Assembly (NCBI GenBank): GCA_009692005.1
Contig: SHZZ01000005.1
Location: forward strand, 1 to 64,000
Length of the DNA: 64,000 bases
Source: Gemmataceae bacterium
GTDB taxonomy: Bacteria > Planctomycetota > Planctomycetia > Gemmatales > Gemmataceae
Direction of reading: 5' to 3'
The position numbers were made by a program, and so were the translations under genes. The notes under the pieces are model-generated. The model was not told the DNA's origin. It saw only the letters and a list, made by a program, of their open reading frames with translations, and ran no database searches. The stretch's first letter is position 1; each line of letters opens with the position of its first letter. Below, in pieces: positions 8,354-17,219 of the stretch.

Positions 8354-9328
8354 ATGGCCAATATTCTGGTTGCTCCTTCCTCCCTCGACGGCATCGACGG
8401 GGATTTTGTTCATGTCTTGAAAAAAGCCGGCCACCAATTGGTCTTCCACAAAAAAGGGGAGCAACTCAACGAAGAGGAAATCATCCACTGGTTGGGAAAA
8501 GTCGATGCCGTCCTGGCCGGTTCGGAACCTTATTCCGCCAAGGTTCTGCAAACGGCGCCGAAGCTGAAGGCCATCGCCCGAGTTGGCGTGGGCTACGATG
8601 CCGTCGATCTGAATGCCGCTACCGCTAACAAAACCATTGTCACCATTACCCCGGGTACCAATCACGGGGCGGTCGCTGAGCATGCCTTTTGTCTGATCCT
8701 GGCCTTGGCGAAAAAATTGGTCGTGCAGCACAAGGCCATGGAAGCGGGAAAATTCCCCCGGGGCACCAACTTTCCGGTGCGCGGCAAAGTTCTCGGTATC
8801 GCCGGCCTTGGCCGCGCCGGCAAGGCCCTCGCCACACGCGCACTTGCCTTTGAAATGAAAGTCATCGCCTTTGAACCTTTTCCCGATCAGGAGTTTCTCA
8901 AAAAGCACAGCATCCCTTTGGTTTCCCTCGACGAGATCCTGGGGCAATCCGATTACCTTTCCCTGCATATGCCTTACAGCAAAGAATCGCACCATTTCAT
9001 CAACAAAAACACTCTGGCCAAAATGAAACCGACGGCGTTTGTGGTCAACACCTCCCGCGGCGGAGTGATTAACACCGTTGACCTCCAGGAAGCTTTGGAA
9101 AAGGGAGTTATTGCAGGCGCGGGCCTGGATGTTTTCGAAATTGAACCCCCGGGAAAGTTGCCGATTTTTTCCTCGGAAAAAGTCGTGCTGACACCCCATG
9201 AGGCTGGCGTGGACATTCAATCCCGGGATGACATGGCCTTGTCTGCGGCCCATGCCCTGATTGACATTTTCAACGGCCGCTGGCCAGAGGACAAAGTGGT
9301 TAACAAGGAACTCAAGGACCGGCTGTAA
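8354..9328 (+). CDS. D-isomer-specific 2-hydroxyacid dehydrogenase
   Basis: 324 aa NAD(P)-dependent dehydrogenase of the phosphoglycerate-dehydrogenase-like group. The coenzyme motif is GIAGLGRAGKALATRALAF. Catalytic segments are ARVGVGYDAVDL, VNTSRGGVIN (Arg), LDVFEIEPPG (Glu) and LTPHEAGV (His). There is no C-terminal ACT domain, so it is not classical long SerA; glyoxylate/hydroxypyruvate reductase or a D-lactate-type enzyme is equally possible. It lies 40 bases after pxpC on the same strand. Confidence 0.9.
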   Translation: MANILVAPSSLDGIDGDFVHVLKKAGHQLVFHKKGEQLNEEEIIHWLGKVDAVLAGSEPYSAKVLQTAPKLKAIARVGVGYDAVDLNAATANKTIVTITPGTNHGAVAEHAFCLILALAKKLVVQHKAMEAGKFPRGTNFPVRGKVLGIAGLGRAGKALATRALAFEMKVIAFEPFPDQEFLKKHSIPLVSLDEILGQSDYLSLHMPYSKESHHFINKNTLAKMKPTAFVVNTSRGGVINTVDLQEALEKGVIAGAGLDVFEIEPPGKLPIFSSEKVVLTPHEAGVDIQSRDDMALSAAHALIDIFNGRWPEDKVVNKELKDRL

Positions 9329-9681
9329 CCAATCTTCTTAAAGTTACCGGCTGGCCAGCAATTTGGCGAAGAGTTTAATTCGCCAACCTATTCAACAAAG
9401 TTTGATCGCTCAAAAAGCCAATATATAGGGGCGCATTCTTTTCCCACGATGGGGTAGCTCATTGATATAGGGCCTTTCCCAAGAACAAGACTGGCGATTG
9501 AACTTTGCCCACCAGGGTTGCCAACTTTGAAAAAAGGCCGGTTCACTTGCCTTTATCATTCAGTCATTAATTAATTTGTACACAATTTATCATTATTCAC
9601 TAATTTTTCCTTTTGCTTTCCCACTTATCTCTCATTAAACTTTAATCGATCCTCTTTCCTTCCTTCTCCAAGGAGCTTCCC
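9329..9681. other. Intergenic region, no gene seen
   Basis: 353 bases between the dehydrogenase and the first DUF1559 gene. The last ~130 bases are notably AT-rich (9555-9660) and pyrimidine-rich close to the start codon, as expected of a leader. A TTGAAA at 9527-9532 and TATCAT-like sequence near 9554 are too far apart for a confident promoter. No hairpin terminator or RNA gene was recognised. Confidence 0.5.
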
Positions 9682-10733
9682 ATGTCTCGCGTTCCTTCAA
9701 ACAGGGGGTTTACCCTCATTGAACTTCTCGTCGTCATCGCCATCATCGCCATTCTCATCGGCCTGCTTTTGCCTGCGGTGCAAAAAGTGCGCGAGGCCGC
9801 GGCGCGCTCCACTTGCGCTAACAACCTCAAGCAGATCGCCTTGGCCGCACATAATTTTGAAAGCACCTACGGCATTCTGCCACCAGGCCAATTGGGCGCT
9901 TACCCCGGTTCCAGCGCCACCGACCCTTTGCGCAGCACCGGGGTGTTTGACGCACAATGCTTTGGCAGCCTGGTTTTCCTTCTCCCCTATGTGGAACAGG
10001 AAAACATCTACAAGAAATTCACCATTGGCTTCGACCTGAAATCCAAGGGGCCTGGTGGACCCGCAACTCAGATTGGTCCATGGCTTGGTCCAGGATCAAA
10101 GGATTCATGTGCCCCAGCGACGATATCATTAGCGCCGGGGAAACCGTTAATGGCTGTGTGATTGTTTTGCAACCCGACCCGTTGAACCCTGGCACCAACG
10201 CCGTTACCTTCGGCTGGTTTACCAGTGGCAACACCTACGACCTGGGCAAAACCAATTACACCGGCGTGGCTGGCGCCCTTGGAGATAATGTTAGCGCCAA
10301 CTCAGCCGCCGATGGACCCGGGGCGGATCTGCAATTGTTTGCCGGGCTGCTTACCAACCGGTCCTCCAATAAGCTGGCCAATTGCAAAGACGGAACTTCT
10401 AACACCCTGTTGTTTGGGGAAAGCCTTGGAAGCAATTTGGTCAAACCACGGGATTATATTTGGTCCTGGGCCGGGGTGGGATCATTGGGCACCAAGTTCG
10501 GATTGGCTCCAGGTTCAGGCGGTAACACCGTTGCGGGCGGGCCCATTTGCTTTTCCAGCCGCCACACCGGGGTTGTGAATTTTGCTTTCGCTGATGGGTC
10601 CATTAAGGGGCTCCGCCAGGGGAGCACCGGCCAGCGGAATCCCACCTCAGCCGGAAGCGATTGGTATGTCTTGCAATCTCTGGCCGGGCAAAGGGACGGT
10701 TATGTATTGCAAAACACCCTGTCAGGCAATTAA
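9682..10733 (+). pseudogene. DUF1559 pseudopilin-like protein, frameshifted
   Basis: Planctomycete-type DUF1559 protein. It has an N-terminal type II/IV pilin-like methylation motif and helix ([20 protein letters not shown]), then [20 protein letters not shown], a PYVEQEN segment, [12 protein letters not shown] and a C-terminal FSSRHTGVVNFAFADGS. The frame changes in the run GGGG at 10047-10050: codons upstream read in one frame, downstream in the -1 frame. One extra G would give a continuous 350-aa protein with the expected [11 protein letters not shown] junction. No slippery heptamer fits, so this is a deletion or a sequencing error in a homopolymer. Ribosome site AGGAGCTTCC sits at 9671. 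Confidence 0.85.
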
Positions 10734-10742
10734 GGAGTCAGC

Positions 10743-10934
10743 ATGAAATGGATTAAAGGTCCGATAGCAATCCTCATTTTGAGTTGTTTTTTGGCAAGTT
10801 TGGGGTGCGGGGATACTAAACCTGGCCCTGCCAATGTGCCGGATAATCTCAACCAGCCATTGCCGCCACCACCAGTTGGTTCAGGCGGTGAAGGCAAGGG
10901 TAAGCAACCCGCATCCACGGGGAAAGTGGATTAA
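10743..10934 (+). CDS. Small lipoprotein paired with DUF1559
   Basis: 63 aa. Hydrophobic signal (IAILILSCFLASLG) with lipobox LASLGC, then a short Pro/Gly/Lys-rich tail without a folded domain. It begins 9 bases after the DUF1559 stop, with AAGGAG just upstream. The same arrangement recurs at 12138-12317, which supports it being a real gene. Probably anchored by lipid in a membrane; function unknown. Confidence 0.75.
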   Translation: MKWIKGPIAILILSCFLASLGCGDTKPGPANVPDNLNQPLPPPPVGSGGEGKGKQPASTGKVD

Positions 10935-11091
10935 TTCGGTTATTAGGTTTAACCTTTGAAACGGCTTTTAGTGAGTTTAAACTCATTTGGAGGCGTTTTT
11001 TGTTAATTAATTCTTGATTTAACCTTCCCCAATCCCCTAAAATCAACATTGCCTATTTTTTTTCGTTACTTGGCTTTTTTAGGAGCTTCCA

Positions 11092-12111
11092 ATGCGAAGG
11101 CCTTTCCCCAAGGGTGGTTTCACCCTAATCGAGCTATTGGTGGTTATCGCCATCATTGCCATATTAATTGGTTTGCTATTGCCAGCGGTTCAAAAGGTGC
11201 GTGAAGCTGCGGCTCGCGCCACCTGCCAAAACAACATCAAGCAGTTATGCCTGGCTGCGCATAATTTTGAAGGCAGCAACAAAGTGTTGCCTCTGGGTCA
11301 GCAAGCAAGTACTAAATCAACAGCCGGGGCAGCCACCACCGGGACCAAAGCCGGCCCACTTGTGCCCTTGTTGCCCTATGTGGAACAAGAAAATCTCTTC
11401 AAAAAATTCAAACCGGAAATTTATACCATCAGAGCCATCAAGAATGACAATAATGATTGGGTTAACTACGATTGGCCCAATTCCTTTTCTGCTTCGAGAA
11501 ACCGGGTCAAGACCTTTGAATGCCCGAGTGCGATTTATAATTTAACTGGCAATGATGCCATTATCAACGCGCTGAATTTTACACCAACCGGCATTGGCGG
11601 AGGTGGTTATTTGTGCTCCGTCCTGGATGGGGCTGGCGGGCGTCCGGGGCTTTCCAATTATGTCCCCTGTGGCGGGACCATTGGTCGCTTTGCCGCGGGG
11701 GCAACGGCAGTTTCCCAGTACTATGCATCCCATGAGGGGATTTTCATCGCCGATGATCAAACTACCATGACCCATATTAAAGATGGCACTTCCAACACGA
11801 TCCTGTTTGGCGAATACACCGGCGGGATCAATGGCGGGCGGTTTTGGGCCATGGCTTGGATGGCGGCGCCCTCCTTCCCCACCTACTGGACCGTGGAAAC
11901 CGGAACAGGCGGCGCGGCTATTTACTCCATGAACAGTTACCACAGCCAAGCCTTCGGCCTGGGAATGGCGGATGGATCTGTTCGGCAAATGAAAACCGGG
12001 TACACTAAGCCCACTACTGCCGCGGAGATTGTCGCCAAGACACAAGTCACTTGGGCAGCTTTGCAAGCCGCGGCCGGCAAAGCCGACAGCGATATAGAGG
12101 CTTTGGAATAA
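11092..12111 (+). CDS. DUF1559 pseudopilin-like protein
   Basis: 339 aa, intact paralogue of the preceding broken gene. Pilin-like start [20 protein letters not shown], then [42 protein letters not shown], a glycine-rich middle part, [13 protein letters not shown] and the C-terminal [16 protein letters not shown]. The N-terminal Gly-Phe-Thr-Leu-Ile-Glu is the prepilin peptidase site. Such proteins occur in many copies in planctomycete genomes and are thought to be surface or pseudopilus-related; no role is proven here. The leader AGGAGCTTCC is identical to that of the first copy. A lipoprotein gene follows after 26 bases. Confidence 0.92.
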   Translation: MRRPFPKGGFTLIELLVVIAIIAILIGLLLPAVQKVREAAARATCQNNIKQLCLAAHNFEGSNKVLPLGQQASTKSTAGAATTGTKAGPLVPLLPYVEQENLFKKFKPEIYTIRAIKNDNNDWVNYDWPNSFSASRNRVKTFECPSAIYNLTGNDAIINALNFTPTGIGGGGYLCSVLDGAGGRPGLSNYVPCGGTIGRFAAGATAVSQYYASHEGIFIADDQTTMTHIKDGTSNTILFGEYTGGINGGRFWAMAWMAAPSFPTYWTVETGTGGAAIYSMNSYHSQAFGLGMADGSVRQMKTGYTKPTTAAEIVAKTQVTWAALQAAAGKADSDIEALE

Positions 12112-12137
12112 TTAACCACCACGAGAAAGGACATTTC

Positions 12138-12317
12138 ATGAGCAAGTTAAGTCGATGGGTTTTTGGAATAGCGCTTCTGGCCTTGGTTCAAGGTTGTGGC
12201 GATCCCACCAAAACCCACAATGACAACCTCCCCCCGGTTGATGTCAGCAAAAAGGATACGCTTAAGCCAATTGATGCCGGCGGACCAAAAGTCGGGGGTG
12301 GCGACATCGCCAAGTAG
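12138..12317 (+). CDS. Small lipoprotein paired with second DUF1559
   Basis: 59 aa. Signal WVFGIALLALVQG followed by lipobox cysteine (LVQGCGD), then an acidic/lysine-rich tail ending in GGPKVGGGDIAK. The start ATG 12138 is chosen because GAGAAAGG lies 8 bases upstream; an upstream in-frame start would add 29 residues overlapping the end of the DUF1559 gene. Both small proteins share the Cys-Gly-Asp lipobox end. A rho-independent terminator follows 20 bases after the stop. Confidence 0.75.
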   Translation: MSKLSRWVFGIALLALVQGCGDPTKTHNDNLPPVDVSKKDTLKPIDAGGPKVGGGDIAK

Positions 12318-12337
12318 TGGTTTGAATTTCCAAAACA

Positions 12338-12376
12338 ACCGAAGCGATGGGATAATCCCCGCGCTTCGGTTTTTTT
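12338..12376 (+). terminator. Rho-independent terminator of DUF1559 block
   Basis: Stem ACCGAAGCG (12338-12346) pairs with CGCTTCGGT (12362-12370), with a secondary GGGAT/ATCCC pairing in the loop, followed by a run of seven T (12370-12376). It closes the DUF1559-lipoprotein transcript. Confidence 0.85.
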
Positions 12377-12472
12377 ATTCATCAGAAAGCTCTTAAAAAA
12401 CCTGGGTCTTGATTACACTAAAAAGTTTTTGAAACCGCAATTCCTCTTAATAATGCCATTGGACAAGGGTGG

Positions 12473-13429
12473 TTAAAAATAAAACTGGGCGGGGCCCCAG
12501 GAACTCTGGCCGCAATACTCCAGGCCGGAGGGGATGGGCTTGGTGCTATTCTTGCCTCGGTTTACAGCCTCTCCATTGAACTGCTCAAACACTTGCCCGG
12601 TGCGAGTATTCATATCGCGGACAAATTTCCTGGCAGCGGCCAAGTTTCTTTGGGCCACGGCGGGCAATATCCCCAGCAAAACATTCCGCGAGTTGGCTTC
12701 CAGGATTTCCTGGTTACGATCCCCCATGGCCAAAGTTTGAAAAACCTCCGACTCCTGTTCCCCATGCACCCCGGGCTCCTCCAAGGGAAAATCCAAATGG
12801 ATCGGCCACTCCCTGGGCCACTCCAGGTGAGCCACCAGGGGAGCGATTTCCTGGGAAAGTTTCCCTCCTTCGACAATCAGGCCGCCTACATCGAATCCAT
12901 GAATGCCAATGGCGGAACGCTTCCCCCGTTCCAGGACAAGCGCCAGGTCTATAGCGCGCATGTCGAGTTCCCAGGAAAGCAAAAGGGCCTTGCCCACGGC
13001 CAAAGCTAGTTGCGTTCCGGCGCCCAGGCCGGAATGAAACGGCAAAGACTCCTCGATGGTGATTTTCCTCGCAGGCAAGTGGCAGCCTTTCCCCTCAAGG
13101 AATTGGCAAAGGCGTTGCGCGTAATCGATCAGGCGGTTATTTGGCTGGCCTTGAAATTCCCAATGGGAAGAGGGCTCGGCCAGAAGGGAAAACCCAGGCT
13201 TGGGAATCATCAAGCCAGCGCCACCATAGCGCCGAGCAGGAAGCGTTGGTTGAGAACTGACATCAAGCCAGTAAGGGTCCGTTGCGCCCGGCAGCGAGAG
13301 AAAACCGAAATGAATGCGCGCGCCGGTGCAAACCCGGACTCGGCCTTTACCAAGAAGCTGAAATTGCGCGCTGCCAGGATACCTGGGGCCAGGAACTGGG
13401 GCGAGCGGGTCAAAGGGGATAACCGGCAT
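12473..13429 (-). CDS. mptG: Beta-ribofuranosylaminobenzene 5'-phosphate synthase (H4MPT biosynthesis)
   Basis: 318 aa GHMP-kinase-fold protein. Beta-RFAP synthase joins p-aminobenzoate to PRPP with CO2 release, the committed step of methanopterin synthesis. Seen: VCTGARIHFGFLS near the N-terminus, GGAGLMIPKPG, and the GHMP glycine-rich loop LPFHSGLGAGTQLALAVG, all characteristic of the beta-RFAP synthase branch. FDVGGLIVEGG and the C-terminal GLEYCGQSSWGP also fit. The start at 13429 overlaps the upstream DUF447 gene by 20 bases; about 30 residues before the conserved region are unconserved to my eye, so the true start could be internal. The neighbours support an H4MPT role. Confidence 0.88.
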   Translation of the reverse strand: MPVIPFDPLAPVPGPRYPGSAQFQLLGKGRVRVCTGARIHFGFLSLPGATDPYWLDVSSQPTLPARRYGGAGLMIPKPGFSLLAEPSSHWEFQGQPNNRLIDYAQRLCQFLEGKGCHLPARKITIEESLPFHSGLGAGTQLALAVGKALLLSWELDMRAIDLALVLERGKRSAIGIHGFDVGGLIVEGGKLSQEIAPLVAHLEWPREWPIHLDFPLEEPGVHGEQESEVFQTLAMGDRNQEILEANSRNVLLGILPAVAQRNLAAARKFVRDMNTRTGQVFEQFNGEAVNRGKNSTKPIPSGLEYCGQSSWGPAQFYF

Positions 13430-14012
13430 TCCGGGACTCCCGTTTGTTTTTCAAGGGAAACTGGTCGCGCAGGTAACGCTCAAGAAGGGAAAAGGCCGCG
13501 GCCTCCGCTTCGCCACCGGTTTTCTGCACCAGCACGGAAAGTTTTTTAAATTCCGCGCTGATTTCTTCCAAGGGAAGGAGGGCCGTGCGCGAAGCCAATA
13601 TGGCTGCTTCCACCACCGCGTGACGGGCGCGGTTGAATCCGAGAAAATCCCGGAAGCGGTGCACCTTCACCACCTCGCACTCCAGCCGGGCCCTATCCTC
13701 ACTGGTGTCGCGATGCGTCACTTTGAACTCGTAGGCCCTGCAGGCCCCGGAAAGCACCAGGCCGCGAACCACGGAAGCCGAAACCGCGGGCGGGTTGGCG
13801 AGTATCCCGATCGCCCCCTGGGCTACTTGAAGAACATCGTCGGTGACATGGAAGACGCCTTCGGGATGACGGGTCAGGTTTTGGAAAGTGTTCGAAGTGG
13901 GATAGGGACGAAGTTGAAAGCGCAGCAATTCCGGCTCCACGCGCGGGCCCATTGGCGCCACATGCAGGCGATCCTCGGGCCCCAGGGTAGTAACTAATCC
14001 TTCCAGGATCAT
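13410..14012 (-). CDS. DUF447 family protein
   Basis: 200 aa. Begins MILEGLVTTLG and continues with HVAPMGPRVEP and TSNTFQNLTRHPEGVFHVTDDVL, the flavin-reductase-like split-barrel style of the DUF447 family, which recurs next to H4MPT genes in archaea and C1-using bacteria. The biochemical role is not established. It precedes and overlaps mptG on the same strand, so the two are probably translated together. Upstream it is divergent from the MBL hydrolase. Confidence 0.8.
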   Translation of the reverse strand: MILEGLVTTLGPEDRLHVAPMGPRVEPELLRFQLRPYPTSNTFQNLTRHPEGVFHVTDDVLQVAQGAIGILANPPAVSASVVRGLVLSGACRAYEFKVTHRDTSEDRARLECEVVKVHRFRDFLGFNRARHAVVEAAILASRTALLPLEEISAEFKKLSVLVQKTGGEAEAAAFSLLERYLRDQFPLKNKRESRNAGYPL

Positions 14013-14114
14013 GTAATTCCGGGCTGAAAGCCCGCCGTCTTCTTGGTTTTACCTTCCATTATTTTTATAGTGACTTTTGACCCCTGGGATCCTCCGGGCC
14101 AGTGCGAGATCAAC

Positions 14115-14954
14115 ATGGTGGATAACGCGCCCTATTTGAGCTGGAAACACGGCGGCTTGACCATCGAAGGATACTCGCGGGCCGCGGTGCAATCTTATTT
14201 TCGCATCCCTGAATTGAAAATCGGCTTCGACCTGGGCGCGCACCCTTGGGATTTCATGGGCACCCCCTCCTGGTGCGTGACCCACGCGCACCTCGATCAC
14301 ATTGCGGCCTTGGCAGTTTATGTCGCACGCAGGCGCATGATGAAAATGTCCCCGCCCGACATCTACCTGCCCAATGAAGCCGTGGAAGATGTCAAGAAAC
14401 TTCTCTGGGTGTTTCAACGCCTCGACCGGGGCAGACTCCCATGCAACCTTCATGGCCTGGATGCCAACCAGGAGTTCCCCTTGTCGAGGGAACATGTGGT
14501 GACAACTTTCGCCACCTCGCACACCATCCCGTCACTTGGGTTTCTGGTTTGGGGTAGGAAGAACAAACTCAAGGAGGAGTACCAGCCTCTGTCGGGCGAC
14601 CAAATCCGCGACCTGCGCCTTTCAGGAACCGCGGTGACACAGGAAGTGCGAACCCCCCTGGTGGCCTACACCGGCGACACCAGCCCCGCCGCCCTCGATG
14701 CCTTTCCCACCGTGTACGAAGCGCAAATCCTCATTACCGAAATGAGTTTCATCCGCTCGCGCCATCGACGCGAAAAAATTCACAAGTACGGCCACATGCA
14801 CCTCGATGACTTTGTGGAACGGGAGCGATTATTCAAAAATGAATTGATTATCGTCGGGCACCAAAGTACCCGCTACCATTCGGAAGAAGTCAGGCGGGTA
14901 ACGGAAAAGAAGATCCCCCCCTCGCTGCTAGCGAAGATGAAAATCTGGATCTGA
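14115..14954 (+). CDS. MBL-fold hydrolase, RNase Z-like
   Basis: 279 aa metallo-beta-lactamase-fold protein. Zinc motif THAHLDHIAAL, later TSHTIPSLGF, YTGDTSP (bridging Asp) and VGHQSTRYH (last His). The pattern and the order of motifs resemble short tRNase Z-like proteins, including a KYGHMHLDDF segment matching the HST-like motif region. The start ATG 14115 (MVDNAPYL) is preferred because the 24 codons before it look non-coding. tRNA 3' processing is possible but another hydrolase role cannot be excluded. Confidence 0.8.
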   Translation: MVDNAPYLSWKHGGLTIEGYSRAAVQSYFRIPELKIGFDLGAHPWDFMGTPSWCVTHAHLDHIAALAVYVARRRMMKMSPPDIYLPNEAVEDVKKLLWVFQRLDRGRLPCNLHGLDANQEFPLSREHVVTTFATSHTIPSLGFLVWGRKNKLKEEYQPLSGDQIRDLRLSGTAVTQEVRTPLVAYTGDTSPAALDAFPTVYEAQILITEMSFIRSRHRREKIHKYGHMHLDDFVERERLFKNELIIVGHQSTRYHSEEVRRVTEKKIPPSLLAKMKIWI

Positions 14955-15055
14955 AGTCTGCCCGCAACCACTATTCCACCCACCTTTACTTTAAATCCCA
15001 TTGACCAATCCCACATCCTGGAGTATTGGCACCCCTCTTTTCAACCTGACCTGGG

Positions 15056-16183
15056 ATGGTGAAGATGGGCCGCGGACTTCCTCAAGTCGTTTTCTTTCTC
15101 CTCTTCATGGCTAGTGGCTGCGCCAGCTTCTTTCCCTATTCCCATTTAGTTCTGGTGCCCGCCAACGAGGTGGAAAAAACGCTGGAGTTGGCTCCAAGCA
15201 AGGATGTCGAAAGCTTCCAAGAGGCGGCTCACAAGGGAAAAAAAGAAACCGAAGCAAAGGAACAATACAATCCGGGTGGGGAAACCAAGACATTGAATGT
15301 GCGGGATTTGCCCCCGGTTTTGCAACTGATGGAGGCAAGGGCCGAGGAGAGAAAAACCGAGGAGGAAAAAGGCCAACCCTGCGTGACACCCTTCATTCTG
15401 CCACCCCCCTTGTCCACCCCCGATGAGAAAGTAGAAACCAAAGTAAAACTGTCAGAGGCACAAAACCCTGACCCGAGTAAAGCCGAAGCAACTCCTGAGG
15501 GAATTAATTCGCCCTTGGCAAAAGAGGTCCAGGCTTACCGGGAATTCTTGAAAGGTCAAAACGAACAAGGGGAAAAGTTATTAAGGGAAATCGCTTCGCC
15601 CTACAAAGATTCCCTGCAATTCCTGCTTCCTTTTGCCGCCAGGCTCTCGCAGGCCGGGCCATTAAGCAAAAAGGAAGCCGCGAACTATTTGGAAGGGTTG
15701 AAAAAAGTTCAGAAAACACTGCGCGGCAATACCGACCTGGGGTTGGCCAACCTGCATTTCTGCAAGCAAGTCCATGGGTATGGGGCCTTCGACCCTGTTC
15801 CCAAGGGGCATGAATTTCACCAGGGGCAGGGTTCCTCCCCGGGGGAAAAAGTTCTCTTGTATGTGGAAGTGGAAAATGTTGAAGCCAAAAAAATGCCCCA
15901 CGGGTATGAAACGATTTTGTCCAGTTCGCTGGAGATTCATGATTCCAAGGGAAAAATCATCGGCATGGCTTTCCCCGCCAAAATTGATGTCAGCAAAACC
16001 CCGCGAAACGACTTCCACCTGACCTTTCACTACCGGGTTCCGCCAAAACTGCCCACCGGCCTTTACACCCTGTGGATTACTGTGGAGGAGTCTCCTGCCC
16101 CGGACGCCATCGAGAGGAAACCGCGGATTTGCAAACGCTCGCTGGATTTCCGCGTTGGCTTGCCCTCCTTGACCCGGGATTAA
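15056..16183 (+). CDS. Putative lipoprotein, unknown function
   Basis: 375 aa. Hydrophobic N-terminus ending in the lipobox FMASGC. Residues about 40-160 are Lys/Glu-rich and probably disordered. The second half (from about residue 170) looks folded: a helical stretch, then a beta-rich end with KVLLYVEVENVE, SSSLEIHDSKGKIIG and a FHYRVPPKLPTGLYTLWITV segment. This kind of protein is frequent in planctomycetes, but I do not recognise a named family with certainty. Likely membrane-anchored and extracytoplasmic. It stands alone on the + strand. Confidence 0.75.
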   Translation: MVKMGRGLPQVVFFLLFMASGCASFFPYSHLVLVPANEVEKTLELAPSKDVESFQEAAHKGKKETEAKEQYNPGGETKTLNVRDLPPVLQLMEARAEERKTEEEKGQPCVTPFILPPPLSTPDEKVETKVKLSEAQNPDPSKAEATPEGINSPLAKEVQAYREFLKGQNEQGEKLLREIASPYKDSLQFLLPFAARLSQAGPLSKKEAANYLEGLKKVQKTLRGNTDLGLANLHFCKQVHGYGAFDPVPKGHEFHQGQGSSPGEKVLLYVEVENVEAKKMPHGYETILSSSLEIHDSKGKIIGMAFPAKIDVSKTPRNDFHLTFHYRVPPKLPTGLYTLWITVEESPAPDAIERKPRICKRSLDFRVGLPSLTRD

Positions 16184-16300
16184 GGCTGGCTCAGCTTCAG
16201 TCGCAAGAAAAAAATTCTCACGGCAATTCTGGAATTTCCCCCGCATTTCGCTAAAAAATGATTTCCAAAGTTGAGCTTTTTTCACGAGAAGGATTTATCC

Positions 16301-16915
16301 ATGACCGACACCAACAAGGCAACCAATATCACCTGGCACGAAGGGCATGTCACCCGGGAAGCCAGGACTCAATTACTGAAACAACAGGGAGCGACCTTGT
16401 GGTTTACTGGGTTGAGCGCCTCGGGAAAAAGCACCATGGCTTTTACCCTGGAACACGCCCTGGTGCAAATGGGGCGCCTGGCCTATGTCTTGGATGGGGA
16501 TAATATCCGCCACGGGATGAACAAGAACCTGGGGTTTTCTCCCGAAGACCGTGAAGAGAACATCCGCCGAATTGGCGAAGTCGCCAAGCTCTTTGCAGAC
16601 ACGGGGGTTATTACCATGACCAGCTTTATCAGCCCCTACCGGAAGGATCGCGACAATGTCCGCGCCTTGCACCTGGCGGGGAATATTCCCTTTATTGAAG
16701 TGTTCGTGAATACCCCCATCGCCACTTGCGAGCAGCGCGATCCCAAGGGCTTATACAAGAAGGCCCGGGCCGGCCAGTTGAAGAACTTCACCGGCATCGA
16801 TGATCCTTATGAAGAGCCGTTGAACCCGGAAATCACGCTCGACGCCACCAACACCAACCCACATGAGGCGGCAATTCAATTGGTGGAGTACTTAAAGAAC
16901 AAGAAGTTAATTTAA
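16301..16915 (+). CDS. cysC: Adenylylsulfate (APS) kinase
   Basis: 204 aa. Phosphorylates APS to PAPS for sulfate assimilation or sulfation. Begins ITWHEGHVTREAR, has the P-loop FTGLSASGKST, LDGDNIRHGMNKNLGFSP, the substrate lid region DREENIRRIGEVAKLF, then FISPYRKDRDNVR and the C-terminal TGIDDPYEEP. Start ATG 16301 has GAGAAGG 9 bases upstream; an upstream in-frame codon would add ten unconserved residues. No sulfate adenylyltransferase gene is adjacent, unlike many cysDNC loci; in a genome rich in sulfatases it may feed sulfotransferases, which is an inference. Confidence 0.93.
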   Translation: MTDTNKATNITWHEGHVTREARTQLLKQQGATLWFTGLSASGKSTMAFTLEHALVQMGRLAYVLDGDNIRHGMNKNLGFSPEDREENIRRIGEVAKLFADTGVITMTSFISPYRKDRDNVRALHLAGNIPFIEVFVNTPIATCEQRDPKGLYKKARAGQLKNFTGIDDPYEEPLNPEITLDATNTNPHEAAIQLVEYLKNKKLI

Positions 16916-17219
16916 GGGCAATGGTTAAAATAAACTGATTTGTTAACTGTTTCATGGGCATCATGGTTGGATTTTTCGTTAGACTTCGCCAAAGTATCCA
17001 AAATCGCCCTTATCGAACTACTCCACCCAATCGGTTCACCCGGCAAAAAATACACCTAAACTATAAAAAACCAGGGACTTAGCTCAAGTCTTTCATTGAC
17101 CCAACCGCGCGTGAAACATAGACTTGGCCCATCGGATGGTTGTAACTTTTTCCTTTCCCACGAGTTGACTATCAACCAATTGGGAAAGATGGGATGTATA
17201 AGTCAATCCAGGTGTTCAT
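16916..17219. other. Intergenic region with possible promoter
   Basis: 304 bases without a credible gene. TTGACC (17096-17101), a 17-base spacer and TAGACT (17119-17124) form a plausible sigma-70-like promoter about 95 bases before the hydrolase gene. No terminator hairpin or RNA gene was recognised after cysC. Confidence 0.4.

Noticed and set aside
8270-9253. 327-aa open frame opposite the 2-hydroxyacid dehydrogenase
   Set aside because: Shadow of a gene with clear catalytic motifs; composition typical of antisense reading.
9527-9559. TTGAAA with TATCAT as a promoter for DUF1559
   Set aside because: Spacer of 21 bases is too long.
10040-10055. Programmed -1 frameshift in DUF1559
   Set aside because: The local sequence AAGGGGCC does not give a slippery heptamer in the zero frame, and an added G explains the break more simply.
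10972-10985. 14-base perfect palindrome TGAGTTTAAACTCA between the two DUF1559 units
   Set aside because: Short AT-rich palindromes occur by chance and no partner regulator is visible; kept only as a note.
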